DNA of 64,000 nucleotides from the NCBI RefSeq assembly GCF_937873765.1, contig NZ_CALMZC010000038.1, forward strand, positions 62,001 to 126,000, given 5' to 3'. Position numbers and translations under genes: made by a program. Of this stretch, positions 32,246 to 42,646 are shown one piece after another. Each line of letters begins with the position of its first letter. The stretch's first letter is position 1. Below the pieces are notes generated by a model. It had not been told where the DNA came from and searched no databases. It was given only the letters and a program-made list of their open reading frames with translations. Origin of the DNA: an uncultured Thiothrix sp. (GTDB lineage Bacteria > Pseudomonadota > Gammaproteobacteria > Thiotrichales > Thiotrichaceae).

Positions 32246-33721
32246 TTATGCAAATTGGGCAGGTACTTGTTGGTGCCAATCACTATTTAATTGGTACTGA
32301 TGTGCGATATTCAACATCCGAGCTTCTTGGAAGTAATTTCCAATTAACTGCATACCGACCGGCAAACCATCCGCCGCAAAACCAATTGGGAAAGTCATCC
32401 CCGGTAGTCCTGCTAAACTCGTAGGAATGGTGTAAATGTCTGCTAAATACATCGCTACTGGATCATCAGCCTTTTCACCGATTTTAAATGGTGTAGTCGG
32501 AGCAGACGGCCCCATAATCACATCAACTTCTTTAAAAGCATCCACAAAGTCTTGCTTAATCAAGCGCCGAACTTTTTGGGCTTTTAAGTAGTAAGCATCG
32601 TAATAGCCAGCAGACAACGCATAAGTACCCACCATAATCCGCCGTTTGACTTCCTCGCCAAAGCCTTCCCAACGGCTGCGCTTGTATAAATCCATCAAAT
32701 CTTTCGGATTTTCACAGCGATGCCCAAAACGCACTCCATCGAAACGTGATAAGTTAGAAGAAGCTTCCGCTGGTGCTACCACATAATAAACAGGAACTGC
32801 TAAATGCGAATTCGGTAGGGAGACTTCTTTGACGCTAGCACCGAGCTTTTCAAACTCTTTTACTGCGCGTTCAATCACGGCTGCCACTTGTGAATCTAAG
32901 CCAGTCGCAAAGAATTCCTTCGGCAAGCCAATGCGTAAGCCTTGAACGGAATCATTTAAAGTAGCGGTATAATCAGGTACTGGCTCATTCGCACAGGTGG
33001 AGTCGCGTTCGTCGAAGCCTGCAATCACATTTAAAGTTAAAGCGCAGTCTTCCGCAGAGACGGCCATGGGGCCACATTGATCAAGGCTAGAGGCGAAGGC
33101 AATCATGCCATAGCGGGAAATACGTCCGTAGGTGGGTTTAATCCCCGTGATACCACAGAATGAACCGGGTTGGCGAATCGAGCCGCCGGTATCAGTACCT
33201 AAAACCATCGGTGCTAAGCGTGCAGCAATCGCCGCCGCACCACCACCTGAACTGCCACCTGGAACACAATTGGTATTCCAAGGATTCCGTACCACTCCAT
33301 AGGCTGAGTTTTCATTGGATGAACCCATTGCGAATTCATCCATATTATTTTTGCCTAACAACACGCCACCGGCTTGCTTTAATTGAGTAGCGACATGTGC
33401 ATCATAAGGCGAAATAAAATTAGACAGCATCTTGGAGCCGCAAGTGGTCAAGATACCTTCGGTACAGAATAAATCTTTCAGTGCATAAGGCACACCCGCC
33501 AAAGGGCCGGTCAATTCACCTTTACGAATTTGCTGATCAATGGCTTGGGCTTGTTGCTGAGCTTGTTCGCGTAGTACCGTAATATAGGTGTTCAATTTCC
33601 CATCTAAACGCTCAATACGATCTAGATAAGTGTCAGTGGCTTCCATCACTGAGAACTGACCGCTATGAATACCATCATGCAGTTCTTTGAGTGATAAAGC
33701 GCTAATAGCATCTTGGGACAT
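32246..33721 (-). CDS. gatA: Glu/Asp-tRNA amidotransferase subunit A
   Basis: 491 residues from the ATG at 33721, preceded by GGAGACAGC; a longer in-frame extension to 33844 has no ribosome-binding site and no family match. GatA is the amidase that releases ammonia from glutamine. The Ser-cisSer-Lys triad regions are visible: Lys in [12 protein letters not shown], the glycine/serine-rich [12 protein letters not shown] and the nucleophile segment [17 protein letters not shown]. It is the first gene of the gatA-gatB-gatC operon. Confidence 0.97.
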   Translation of the reverse strand: MSQDAISALSLKELHDGIHSGQFSVMEATDTYLDRIERLDGKLNTYITVLREQAQQQAQAIDQQIRKGELTGPLAGVPYALKDLFCTEGILTTCGSKMLSNFISPYDAHVATQLKQAGGVLLGKNNMDEFAMGSSNENSAYGVVRNPWNTNCVPGGSSGGGAAAIAARLAPMVLGTDTGGSIRQPGSFCGITGIKPTYGRISRYGMIAFASSLDQCGPMAVSAEDCALTLNVIAGFDERDSTCANEPVPDYTATLNDSVQGLRIGLPKEFFATGLDSQVAAVIERAVKEFEKLGASVKEVSLPNSHLAVPVYYVVAPAEASSNLSRFDGVRFGHRCENPKDLMDLYKRSRWEGFGEEVKRRIMVGTYALSAGYYDAYYLKAQKVRRLIKQDFVDAFKEVDVIMGPSAPTTPFKIGEKADDPVAMYLADIYTIPTSLAGLPGMTFPIGFAADGLPVGMQLIGNYFQEARMLNIAHQYQLNSDWHQQVPAQFA

Positions 33722-33856
33722 GCTGTCTCCGAATTTTATAAGCGTGTGAGAGTGCTGGTAATAGAACTGCCCACTTGGTGAGTGGGCAGGTTTAGCCAGT
33801 GAATTAAGCAGGTAACTATAGTTCAAGCACTCAGTGAGCCGCAAGCAACCCTAAAC

Positions 33857-36800
33857 TTATTTAAAGGCAGGAACTGCTCCGCTAATAATAAAGTTAGCGT
33901 TAAATGTGGTATTTTCAGGATGTAATAACACATTACCTAACATCAAATTAGAATCATTTTTAGGGCCTGCATATAAGGTCACACCATCAAGGTTGATGTC
34001 AGTGGCGAAATAGCCAGGCATTAAATAGGCAGTATTCACACCTGAGTTGCCGGGGGCAATTAATAAAGCGCCCAGCATTACGTTCAAATCACTACCCGGG
34101 CCATTAGTAATAATCGTATTACTGTTATTCACATCACCTGCCCACAACATAGCGAGAGTGCTACTGGTTAATTGTGCATTTTTGCCATAAGTGGCGGTTT
34201 TAGGTGTGGTGAAATCAACCAAGGTCGGCACAGCAGACAAGGCAATCGGTGCTGCTGTCATCACACCCATGTGGTTACGATGGTCAATAGCAACGTAATA
34301 ATTACCCGGCTTCACATCATGAATCAAAATTTCTTTCGATCCAGTTTTACTGTTTACTAGGTTACCGTTGCGTTGCAACACGCTAGCATGTGTCATTATC
34401 CGCTTGGCTGGGTTTATAGGATCACGTAATTCAATTAAGATCCAATCCACGACTGCCTCATTGCCAGCTACTGTGTAGACAGCATCAGTCATGATCTCTT
34501 TCCCCATATGTCCAAAAGGCGAAACTGCATTCGGCGAGTTGGTATAACCGAATGAATCACTGAGCGAGCCGTAAGGTTGTTGTTTGGGCAAATAGCCGAG
34601 ATCGCGTAAATCATCCACCATCAGGCCAGTATTTGAATTATAAGCGCCTTGTAATAGAGCACGGATACTCAAACGAATATAAGGGTTAATCACCGGATCA
34701 AGGTAATCCAGAATTTCATCTAAATCAGCATCCGCTGCATCTATCGGGTTGCCATCCTTATTTGGATCTGGCTGCTCATCACGCGTAAGTAGGCCATCAT
34801 TATCATCATCAGCATCCAGATAGTTGTGCAACAGATCTTTATCCGAATCTAGCCCATCATCAGGATTACCATTACGGTTAGGGTCAGGCTGCTCGTACTG
34901 GGTCAAAATACTATCATTGTCGTCATCTTTATCGAGGTAGTCTGGAGCCCCATCTTTATCGGTATCATCATCAGTGGGTGTATTTCCATTGTAGTTTTCA
35001 TACCAAGTGTTGATCAAATCGCCATCGTCGTCCTTATCAAGATAATCAGCTAAGCTATCCTTATCGGTATCATCATCTAAGGGTGTACCCCCGTTATAGT
35101 TTTCGAGCTTGGTAGGTACACCATCATTATCATCGTCGGTATCGAGATAATCAAAGCTCCCATCTTTGTCCGAATCAACTGTAGGGGTATTTTTACCGGC
35201 ATTCTCCGTAAGTGTAGGAATACTATCATTGTCATCATCAGGATCAATCAGATTGGGTATTCCATCACCATCCTGATCTAAAGGTGTAGTTACAGAAGAA
35301 CCCAGTTCCAATTTATCAGGCAAACCATCTTGATCACTATCAATACTATCTGGATTAGAGCCTAGGATAGCTTCTTGACCATTGGTTAAGCCATCCCCAT
35401 CATCATCCTTGTCTGGGCTATGCTGGTCATACTTATCCAAATAATCAGGGACTTTATCCCCATCAGTGTCCTTAGCATCTTCAGGTTGATGGTTGCCATT
35501 GGGATCATTATTCTCCGTAGCAGAGGGTTTGCCGTCCCCATCATCATCGGCATCCAAATAATCCGCGATGCCATCTTTATCGGTGTCATCATCAATTGGC
35601 AGACCAGCATTATAGTTTTCGTATTTGGTGTAAAGACCATCATTATCATCATCAGCATCTAGATAGTTTGGATTCCCATCGGTGTCCGTATCTTTACTGC
35701 CTTCATCCTTGGTCAGGATATTGTCGCCATCATCATCCAGATCTAGGTAATTAGGAAGACCATCCGCATCGACATCTTTAGTACCTTCATCTTTGGTAGC
35801 GATACCATCATTATCATCATCAGTATCGCGATAGTCATACACTCCATCTTGATCGGTGTCTTTGATGCCTTCCGTTTGGGTCGGAATATTATCTCCATCA
35901 TCATCCGGATCTAGATAATCGGCGATCCTATCTTTATCGCTATCATCATCTTTAGGTGTACCGCCATTATAGTTTTCAGAATCAGTATTGAGTCCGTCCC
36001 CATCATCATCTTTGTCTAGATAATCAGGAGTTCCATCATTATCGGTATCTGTGGTACCTTCTTCTTTGCTAGGAATTTCATCGCCATCATCATCTGTATC
36101 GAGAATATCGAGAATCCCATCATTGTCAGTATCGCGAGGCTTAAGAGGATCACTGCCTACTTCAGTTTTGTCATCAATGCCATCACCATCGCTATCAGCA
36201 TTGTCTAGGTTACTACCCAAACTAGTTTCGACATTATCGTTTAAACCATCATTATCACGATCCTCCGCTACATCGGTCACTTTGATGGCTAAAGCTTGTT
36301 GGTCACAGGCTTGGTAACTATCACACAGTTTGATGATGACATTATAAATATTGTCCAAACCTTGATCTTGTGGCTTCTCGAAATCAGGTGAGAGTTTAAA
36401 ACGTAACAGCCCTGCCTTATCGATGCTGAAGAGGGCGTCATCTACACCACCTCCTAAACTCCATACTAGGCCTTTGCCCTCTGTTTCGCCTTCGGCATCA
36501 GTAGCTGCATAATCGACAATTGCAGCACTATTATTTTCAACAATGGTGATCGAGGCCGTCGCTGTACTCTCCGCATTACTAATAGTAGGCGCGGTGTTAC
36601 TGATCGTATTTAAAACTAAAGTTGCCGTATCATCTTCATTGGGCTTAGCCAATCGGTTATACGGAGTAGAGTCCGGATCTTCATTAAACGAGTAAGTAAT
36701 TTCAGATGGAATCTGGTAGCTGATATCTGTACCTACTTGGACGCGAATCGTGAAGGTGCGTTTACTGTTAGCTAAGACTTTACCAACTGACCACTGACCG

Positions 36801-37828
36801 GTCTGAGCGTTAAACAAACCAGCGGAGGTATCACTTAGGTAACTCATTCCGCTGGGTAATTCGATATTCGCAGTGACTAAGCGTGAGGCTGTCGCAGATT
36901 TATTGCTTAGAGTGTAAGTGAGATCGACGACACCATTCCGGTCTGGTTTCAAGGGACTGGCCGTAGCGGTTAACTCTAGATCAACTTCAGTCGAAGAGGT
37001 ACTAGTTAACCATTTAAAAAAAGCTGCCGAATCATAAGCCTGATCGCCCGTATCGGCTAAAGCTAACTTGATATGATAACGTTGCTTGGCTTGTAAGCCG
37101 CCTAAGGATGCAGTGATTGGAGTAGTAAAACCATCCAGTTGAGTGCCCGTTTTACCACTACCGTTGCCGTTATCGACGAAATAAGCTGAGTTGGTTAATT
37201 GGCAAGCAGTACCATCTTTAAAGCTACCGGCTACCCCAGCATTCACATTATTAACGGCAATCGCTTGTTTAGTCTGCGGTAAAAAAGCTGCATTTTGAGT
37301 ACCGATTAAGCCAGGGCCAGAAACAAATAAGCCAAACACGTCATTAAACTTACTACAGACATATTCAGGATATTCATCGGAGCCAAACACCAAAAGGAAG
37401 TTAATCCGATCTCCTTCGGGAAGAATATCGAATTCAATAATGGCTGGATCATTAATGGCCGTAGCTGCAAGCTTAGTCAGGTCAGGGTCAGCATATTTGA
37501 TCGTGGTGTTAAAAGTATATTTCTGATTGTTATTGGGACCAAGGATACTGCTTAGGTTGCCAGTACTCATAAACAAGCCTTCATTGATGCCTAAAACAGG
37601 GTCAGAGCCTGAAGGATCAATACCGCCTGTAAAAATACCATATTGGTTTTTAATACCTTTAGTAATTTGCAGATTCTCAATCGCCAAGCCGGGGCCATTA
37701 AGAATCAGACTCATATCACTCAAAGTCGGTGCTGCATTTAAGGTCAGTGCCGCCGAAACTGGTAAGCTACTAAGCAATAAACTGCTTAAAAGCAAAGGCC
37801 GTACACGCCCGAGAGTACGCTGAGACAT
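33857..37828 (-). CDS. Giant secreted protein with choice-of-anchor, TSP3-like calcium repeats and dockerin-like end
   Basis: 1323 residues from the ATG at 37828, preceded by AGGACTTGCTT; a TTG two codons earlier is less likely. Order: signal peptide (about 1-28, cleavage near SAA), choice-of-anchor L-like domain (about 35-275, with FLLVFGSDEYPEYVCSKFND), a beta-sandwich like DUF11 (about 280-400), a cadherin-like stretch (to ~520), about 25 Asp-rich thrombospondin-type-3-like repeats (525-1045) of the DTDGDG...DYLDxDDDGDG kind, then a C-terminal part ending with two Asp/Asn loops resembling dockerin F-hands (GDVNNSNTI, TDINLDGV). Probably a rigid calcium-dependent surface or released protein, perhaps an adhesin. 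The exporter is not shown; a type II secretion operon lies at 50957. Confidence 0.85.
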   Translation of the reverse strand: MSQRTLGRVRPLLLSSLLLSSLPVSAALTLNAAPTLSDMSLILNGPGLAIENLQITKGIKNQYGIFTGGIDPSGSDPVLGINEGLFMSTGNLSSILGPNNNQKYTFNTTIKYADPDLTKLAATAINDPAIIEFDILPEGDRINFLLVFGSDEYPEYVCSKFNDVFGLFVSGPGLIGTQNAAFLPQTKQAIAVNNVNAGVAGSFKDGTACQLTNSAYFVDNGNGSGKTGTQLDGFTTPITASLGGLQAKQRYHIKLALADTGDQAYDSAAFFKWLTSTSSTEVDLELTATASPLKPDRNGVVDLTYTLSNKSATASRLVTANIELPSGMSYLSDTSAGLFNAQTGQWSVGKVLANSKRTFTIRVQVGTDISYQIPSEITYSFNEDPDSTPYNRLAKPNEDDTATLVLNTISNTAPTISNAESTATASITIVENNSAAIVDYAATDAEGETEGKGLVWSLGGGVDDALFSIDKAGLLRFKLSPDFEKPQDQGLDNIYNVIIKLCDSYQACDQQALAIKVTDVAEDRDNDGLNDNVETSLGSNLDNADSDGDGIDDKTEVGSDPLKPRDTDNDGILDILDTDDDGDEIPSKEEGTTDTDNDGTPDYLDKDDDGDGLNTDSENYNGGTPKDDDSDKDRIADYLDPDDDGDNIPTQTEGIKDTDQDGVYDYRDTDDDNDGIATKDEGTKDVDADGLPNYLDLDDDGDNILTKDEGSKDTDTDGNPNYLDADDDNDGLYTKYENYNAGLPIDDDTDKDGIADYLDADDDGDGKPSATENNDPNGNHQPEDAKDTDGDKVPDYLDKYDQHSPDKDDDGDGLTNGQEAILGSNPDSIDSDQDGLPDKLELGSSVTTPLDQDGDGIPNLIDPDDDNDSIPTLTENAGKNTPTVDSDKDGSFDYLDTDDDNDGVPTKLENYNGGTPLDDDTDKDSLADYLDKDDDGDLINTWYENYNGNTPTDDDTDKDGAPDYLDKDDDNDSILTQYEQPDPNRNGNPDDGLDSDKDLLHNYLDADDDNDGLLTRDEQPDPNKDGNPIDAADADLDEILDYLDPVINPYIRLSIRALLQGAYNSNTGLMVDDLRDLGYLPKQQPYGSLSDSFGYTNSPNAVSPFGHMGKEIMTDAVYTVAGNEAVVDWILIELRDPINPAKRIMTHASVLQRNGNLVNSKTGSKEILIHDVKPGNYYVAIDHRNHMGVMTAAPIALSAVPTLVDFTTPKTATYGKNAQLTSSTLAMLWAGDVNNSNTIITNGPGSDLNVMLGALLIAPGNSGVNTAYLMPGYFATDINLDGVTLYAGPKNDSNLMLGNVLLHPENTTFNANFIISGAVPAFK
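34690..36260 (-). repeat. Asp-rich calcium-binding repeat tract
   Basis: About 1.6 kb of the giant gene is made of diverged tandem units whose coding strand is dominated by GAT and GAC codons; on the plus strand it appears as recurring ATCATCATC runs. Unit length is mainly 30-45 codons, with sub-units containing DYLDxDDDxD. The repeats are diverged and in frame, so this is old protein-repeat structure rather than recent slippage. Confidence 0.9.
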
Positions 37829-38069
37829 AAGCAAGTCCTATTATTTTTATTATCAAGCCCAAATAGATAGATAAATAGCAGCTATACCCTGCGTATACCC
37901 GATGCTAAGAATCCTTTATGACAAGCTTAGACTATAAGATAAATTTATTCATGTCAAATGACCGATTTACGCCGCTAATCTGATTCAACCATTCATCTCT
38001 TCCAGTGCTAAGGCGTGCAAGAGATAATACCGTAAAACCCATATCTATAAAAAAACTTAGGGTGTCTAA

Positions 38070-39344
38070 GTGAAAACCAAACTAGTGATACCAGTAGCTA
38101 CGGCTACGGCTATGCTTTGCTCGTGTTCGTGGTATAGCAGTGTGTTACAAGCCGGTGTTTTGCCTTGGCCTAATTATCATGCTCCTGCTTTACCCCAATA
38201 TCCGCAGAATCTTGGCGTCAATGATTATAATGAAGAATTAGTTGCACCTATTCATCAGCTAAACCCGCCCTTGATGCGGCAAACCAGTTTTTCACACCTA
38301 GTCGAACCTAAGACATCTGTGTTCCCACCCCATCGCTCCTGTGACCCAACTAGATTTTCCTTGGATGCGTGCATTGTTAAAACGGCAGGTAGTCAAGAGG
38401 GCTTGCATCAACAAGTCACTTACCTACGTTCTAAAAATCCACAAATGCGTGAGGGTGCTGGTTGGGCGAATTTACCTAACAGTGCTTTGCTCCAAACGGC
38501 CTTAGAACTAACGCGTTGGCTACATGGACAGACCCCTTATAGGCTACAAGAGCGTTTTAACTTATTGGAAGTTCCATCGGCTAAACACTCAGGGCAAGCG
38601 CAATATACAGGTTATTTTACACCGGTAGTCGATGTACAAAATTGGCCAGATGAGCACTATCGTTATCCGATTTACTCCTTACCATCGGGTGAGGATTGTA
38701 ATTTTACCCGTGCGGAGATTGATGCAGGTGCTTTACGGGGACGGGGGCTGGAGATCGGTTGGACGAATGATGTAGTGAATCTGTATTTCTCGCATATTCA
38801 AGGTTCTGCGATTGCACGTTTTCGTGATGGTCAAGAGATGTTTTTAGATTATGCGGGCACTAATCATAAACCACATGTCAGTATTGGTCAGTATTTACAG
38901 GATCAGGGGTATCAAGGTAGCTTAAGCAATGAAAGTATTCGCCAATGGTTACATCGACACCCGGAGCAGATTAACGAAGTTTTGCACCAGAATCCACGCT
39001 ATGTTTTTTTTAAAACAACTGAAAGTCGACCAAAAACTTCGATTGGATCAGAAGTTATTCCTTGGCATACTGTAGCGGTAGACGACAATTTCATTCCGCT
39101 AGGCTCGATACTTTTGGCTGAGATTCCACGCGTCGATCAGAAAGGCGAAATTGTTGGAGTCGATTGGCGTTTATTATTTGCGCAAGATCGTGGTAAAGCC
39201 ATTAAGGGTCTGGGGCGTTTAGATTTTTATACCGGTGTTGGTTCACAGGCAGAAAAAGCCACTTATCAAATGACAGGTTTCCGTAAGTCCTATTTAGTGG
39301 TACTAAAACCTGAGTTTTTTAAGAATAGCTTCGTGGGGCTTTGA
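38070..39344 (+). CDS. mltA: Membrane-bound lytic murein transglycosylase A
   Basis: 424 residues from a GTG start. The N-terminus ends MLCSCSWYSS, with LCSC as a usable lipobox, so it should be an outer-membrane lipoprotein. The MltA barrel includes QYTGYFTPVVD and YRYPIYSLPSG. The C-terminal 3D domain has VDDNFIPLGSILLAEI and FAQDRGKAIKG, whose Asp is the family's catalytic acid, then GRLDFYTGVG. It cleaves the MurNAc-GlcNAc bond with 1,6-anhydro product. Together with Slt at 48977 it forms the window's peptidoglycan-turnover set. Confidence 0.92.
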   Translation: MKTKLVIPVATATAMLCSCSWYSSVLQAGVLPWPNYHAPALPQYPQNLGVNDYNEELVAPIHQLNPPLMRQTSFSHLVEPKTSVFPPHRSCDPTRFSLDACIVKTAGSQEGLHQQVTYLRSKNPQMREGAGWANLPNSALLQTALELTRWLHGQTPYRLQERFNLLEVPSAKHSGQAQYTGYFTPVVDVQNWPDEHYRYPIYSLPSGEDCNFTRAEIDAGALRGRGLEIGWTNDVVNLYFSHIQGSAIARFRDGQEMFLDYAGTNHKPHVSIGQYLQDQGYQGSLSNESIRQWLHRHPEQINEVLHQNPRYVFFKTTESRPKTSIGSEVIPWHTVAVDDNFIPLGSILLAEIPRVDQKGEIVGVDWRLLFAQDRGKAIKGLGRLDFYTGVGSQAEKATYQMTGFRKSYLVVLKPEFFKNSFVGL

Positions 39345-39437
39345 ACTAAGCGTCTATTCATCTAACTAAGCTTATGGTAATAGTGTGGGCGAGTTTTATT
39401 CTCGCTAGGCTTGGTTGGTTAATAGGATAAAAAATGC

Positions 39438-40523
39438 ATGGTAAACCTGATTGATGTTGTCATTATCGCCATCTCATTGATGGCTTTGTTGGGCGCATTT
39501 ATTTTATTGCGACCACAAGCACACCAACAGGACGCACAGGAAGTGCGCAAAATTCGCTTGGGCGCCGAATTAGATCAGCAACGTATTGCTGAAATTCTAG
39601 ATACTATCCAGCATGGTGCACAGGATGCTGATTACCTGACTTCACAACTTAAAAGCCGGGTTGAGGAGGTTAATCGTGAAGGCCAAGCCAGCCGTACCTT
39701 AGCCGAGGAAGCCGAACGCACTATCAATCGCGTCAAAGAGGCGGAAGGTGAGTTGCGTAGTATTTCTACTCAGCTCGGTGAGCGCATCCAATATGTACAA
39801 ACTTATTGGGATGGGCAATTGACCGATACCGTAGAGGCAGTGCGTAATGTGCATACCAAACTGACTCAAGGGCTCAATCAAGTTGATGAAGGCTTAGGGC
39901 GTTTGCGTGAACAAGAAAAAATGGCACAAGGTTTCACTCAAAAGCTGATTGAAAATCAGAAAATGCAGTTTGCGGCTCAGCAAGAAAATGCACGTTTAGC
40001 CACGGACATCAACGCACAGCTTGAATCCATGCTGCGTGAGTCTGGGAAAACTTTGCAAGGTATGCAAGAGCAGCAAAAACAAGCGCATAGTTCGTTTGCG
40101 CATTTTATAAATGAGCTTCAAGGTTTAGAGCATCAAGCGCAAGAGTACTTTACTAATACGTTCCAAACGACTGATGTAGCGCGTCAAGAGCTGCTACAAG
40201 GTTTGAATGAAACCCGCGAAAAAATAGCTAGACTACGTGAACAAGATGAGCAAGGCAGCTTAATGGGGCAGCGTATTCGCCAGCAATTTGATAAGGTTGA
40301 TAAATTGCAAGTAGATCGCCTAGCAAAGGCTGTCGATTTGACGGACGAAATGTGTATCGATTTGCAAACAGGTCTAGAAAATGCACGTAATTTACTTAAA
40401 CTGCTTGAGGAGAAAACTAAGCAAGTTTTGAATGAAGTTGATGGGGAGCCAGCAAAGCCGCAGGCGTCTGTTGACGCCACGAAGCGTAATGATAATTTGT
40501 TTTCTTTGAGTGCTTATCGGTAG
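39438..40523 (+). CDS. Membrane-anchored coiled-coil protein of unknown function
   Basis: 361 residues. One N-terminal span (about 4-24, IDVVIIAISLMALLGAFILL) is followed by ~310 residues rich in Gln, Glu, Leu and Arg with continuous heptad-like helices, ending in a short disordered tail. No catalytic motif is visible. Such architecture recalls RmuC-like and envelope-division coiled-coil proteins, but the RmuC nuclease core is absent. Apparently monocistronic, convergent with the Atm1-type gene. Function not inferred. Confidence 0.7.
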   Translation: MVNLIDVVIIAISLMALLGAFILLRPQAHQQDAQEVRKIRLGAELDQQRIAEILDTIQHGAQDADYLTSQLKSRVEEVNREGQASRTLAEEAERTINRVKEAEGELRSISTQLGERIQYVQTYWDGQLTDTVEAVRNVHTKLTQGLNQVDEGLGRLREQEKMAQGFTQKLIENQKMQFAAQQENARLATDINAQLESMLRESGKTLQGMQEQQKQAHSSFAHFINELQGLEHQAQEYFTNTFQTTDVARQELLQGLNETREKIARLREQDEQGSLMGQRIRQQFDKVDKLQVDRLAKAVDLTDEMCIDLQTGLENARNLLKLLEEKTKQVLNEVDGEPAKPQASVDATKRNDNLFSLSAYR

Positions 40524-40691
40524 GGAGAAAAGCCATCCGTGGCGTCCCGAAGGTAGCTATCCATGCATGTGACCTTGACCTTGTATTGTAGAGACTGCAG
40601 CTCAAATATGTTTTGAATGTTTGGGCTGCGATATTGAGTGTAGACGCTTTTTCTGATTCCGCTGATAAAAATGTATGAATTATTACCAAGT

Positions 40692-42518
40692 TTATTTATC
40701 AGCTCTACTCAGGCTAAAGTTTTCAGCTTGCTCATGCAGTTGTAAGTCCCACATTTGTTTATAAAGCCCTGCCTGATTCAGCAATTCCGTATGTGTTCCT
40801 TGTTCGACGATTTGGCCTTTTTCCATCACTAAAATTTGATCAGCATCCACGATCGTCGAAAGACGATGCGCAATCATTAGCGTTGTGTGATGGCCTGCGA
40901 CTGCATTTAAGGTTTTCTGAATCGCTTGTTCGGTGGCGCTATCAAGGGAAGATGTGGCTTCATCAAAGATCAGAATCGGAGGGCGCTTTAAAATTGCCCG
41001 CGCGATGGCCACTCGTTGCTTTTCGCCCCCTGATAGTTTCAAACCACGTTCCCCTACTATGGTATTCCAGGCTTCAGGTAAACTTTCAATAAAGCTACGA
41101 ATTTGAGCCATTTCTGCGGCTTGTTCTAAATCAGTTTGCGTAGCTTGAGGATTGCCATATTGCAGGTTATAGCGAATGCTATCGTTAAATAGCACGGTAT
41201 CCTGCGGTACAATCCCAATAGCTTTGCGTAAGCTGTGTTGCGTCACTGTGCGAATATCTTGGCCATCAATCAAAATTTGCCCACTATTGACATCATAGAA
41301 ACGATAGAGTAGCCGCGATAAAGTCGATTTACCCGCTCCGCTATGACCTACCACAGCTACCTTTTTGCCAGCAGGCACTGTAAACGAAACTTTATTTAAA
41401 ATTTGTCGCTCAGGGGTATAGCCAAAATCAACTTGCTCAAAGCGAATTTCACCCCATTGAACTTTTAGTTCAGGCGCATTCGTTTGATCAGTAATTTCAG
41501 GTGGCATTTCTAATAATTGGAAGAGCATGTCCATATCGGCCAAAGTATATTTTAGTTGGCGATACATCACCCCAAGTGCACCCAATGGGATGAATAACTG
41601 CAACATAAAAGCATTCACCATCACCAAATCGCCTAAAGACATAGTGCCTCTTACCACACCATGGGTCGCCAAAAACATAATGAGAGTGACACCCACCGCA
41701 ATAATTGTGCCTTGTCCAAAATTGAGAATAGACATGGAAGTTTGGCTTTTGACGGCTACATCTTCCCATTCCGCTAAGGTTCGGTTATAGCGTTCTAGTT
41801 CGAGTTGCTCATTATTGAAGTACTTGACCGTTTCATAATTGATTAGACTATCAATTGATTGGTTACTACCTTGGGAGTCTAGGCGATTCATCGCATGCCG
41901 ATGATCCATGCGCCACTCAGTGATTTTCACTGTGAAAATCACATAGACTAAAACTGTAGAGAAGGTGACGACAGCAAAGATAGGTGCATAGTTATGCAGC
42001 AGAATCACTGCGACTAAGGTAAATTCAATCGCAATTGGCACAATGCTAAATACTAGATAATTCAGCAAAGTACTAATCGAACTAGTGCCTCGCTCAATAT
42101 CCCGTGCAATCCCACCCGTTTTACGTTCTAAATGATAACGTAGTGATAATTTATGTAGATGTTCGAGGACACGCACCGATACTTGTCGAATGGCATGATA
42201 CCGTACCCGTGCAAACACCGTATCGCGTAACTCATTGAATAAAGCGCTTGCTAAGCGTAAAGCACCATAAGCAAACAGCAAGCTGAGGGGTAGAATTAAA
42301 ATCTGTTGTGATTTATTTTCGAGACTATCCACAATCAGTTTTAATACAACGGGAATCCCGACATTCGCTAGTTTAGCGGCTACTAAGCAAGCTAAAGCAA
42401 AGAAAACTCGACCGCGAAAATCAATTAAAAATGGCAACATTGATTTTAAATTATGCCAATCGCGGCGATCAGTGTGGGCACGTTCGGTGCGTGCAGCCGG
42501 CATCATCATGGAGTGCAT
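40692..42518 (-). CDS. Atm1-type ABC exporter (ABCB7/HMT1 family)
   Basis: 608-residue half transporter, six-span membrane domain (to ~330) fused to an ATPase. The membrane part carries NYETVKYFNNE (227-237), a hallmark of Atm1/ABCB7. The ATPase has Walker A GHSGAGKST (391-399), the LSGGEKQR signature, Walker B ILIFDEATSSLD and the IAHRLSTI switch His. Bacterial members export glutathione conjugates, glutathione polysulfide or metal-glutathione complexes. In a sulfur-oxidising host a polysulfide link would make sense but is inference. It stands alone. Confidence 0.9.
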   Translation of the reverse strand: MHSMMMPAARTERAHTDRRDWHNLKSMLPFLIDFRGRVFFALACLVAAKLANVGIPVVLKLIVDSLENKSQQILILPLSLLFAYGALRLASALFNELRDTVFARVRYHAIRQVSVRVLEHLHKLSLRYHLERKTGGIARDIERGTSSISTLLNYLVFSIVPIAIEFTLVAVILLHNYAPIFAVVTFSTVLVYVIFTVKITEWRMDHRHAMNRLDSQGSNQSIDSLINYETVKYFNNEQLELERYNRTLAEWEDVAVKSQTSMSILNFGQGTIIAVGVTLIMFLATHGVVRGTMSLGDLVMVNAFMLQLFIPLGALGVMYRQLKYTLADMDMLFQLLEMPPEITDQTNAPELKVQWGEIRFEQVDFGYTPERQILNKVSFTVPAGKKVAVVGHSGAGKSTLSRLLYRFYDVNSGQILIDGQDIRTVTQHSLRKAIGIVPQDTVLFNDSIRYNLQYGNPQATQTDLEQAAEMAQIRSFIESLPEAWNTIVGERGLKLSGGEKQRVAIARAILKRPPILIFDEATSSLDSATEQAIQKTLNAVAGHHTTLMIAHRLSTIVDADQILVMEKGQIVEQGTHTELLNQAGLYKQMWDLQLHEQAENFSLSRADK

Positions 42519-42611
42519 ATCGAACTCTGTATTACAAGGTTGCTAATGGTACGCCGCTTCGTTAGGGCTGTCACAAACGATAAAGTTTTGCAGGGTATTT
42601 AATTGATAGTT

Positions 42612-42646
42612 AAAAACAGCCCCGTTCTAAGTAAGAGCAGGGCTGT
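42612..42646 (-). terminator. Orphan intrinsic terminator on the minus strand
   Basis: Inverted repeat ACAGCCC / GGGCTGT (42616-42622 and 42640-42646) with partial inner pairing is followed, reading the minus strand, by TTTTTAAC. It points into the Atm1 gene's leader from a 303-base divergent gap (42519-42821), so no gene ends in front of it. It may end a small RNA or attenuate the Atm1 transcript. The rest of that gap is AT-rich with no clear ORF. Confidence 0.6.

Noticed and set aside
32246-33844. A longer GatA starting at 33844
   Set aside because: The extra 41 residues do not resemble the family and lack a ribosome-binding site, while GGAG lies at the right distance from 33721.
34690-36260. 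Microsatellite-like or CRISPR-like ATCATCATC repeats on the plus strand
   Set aside because: They are the reverse complement of GAT-rich codons in the calcium-binding repeats of a single intact gene; unit spacing is irregular and no spacers are seen.
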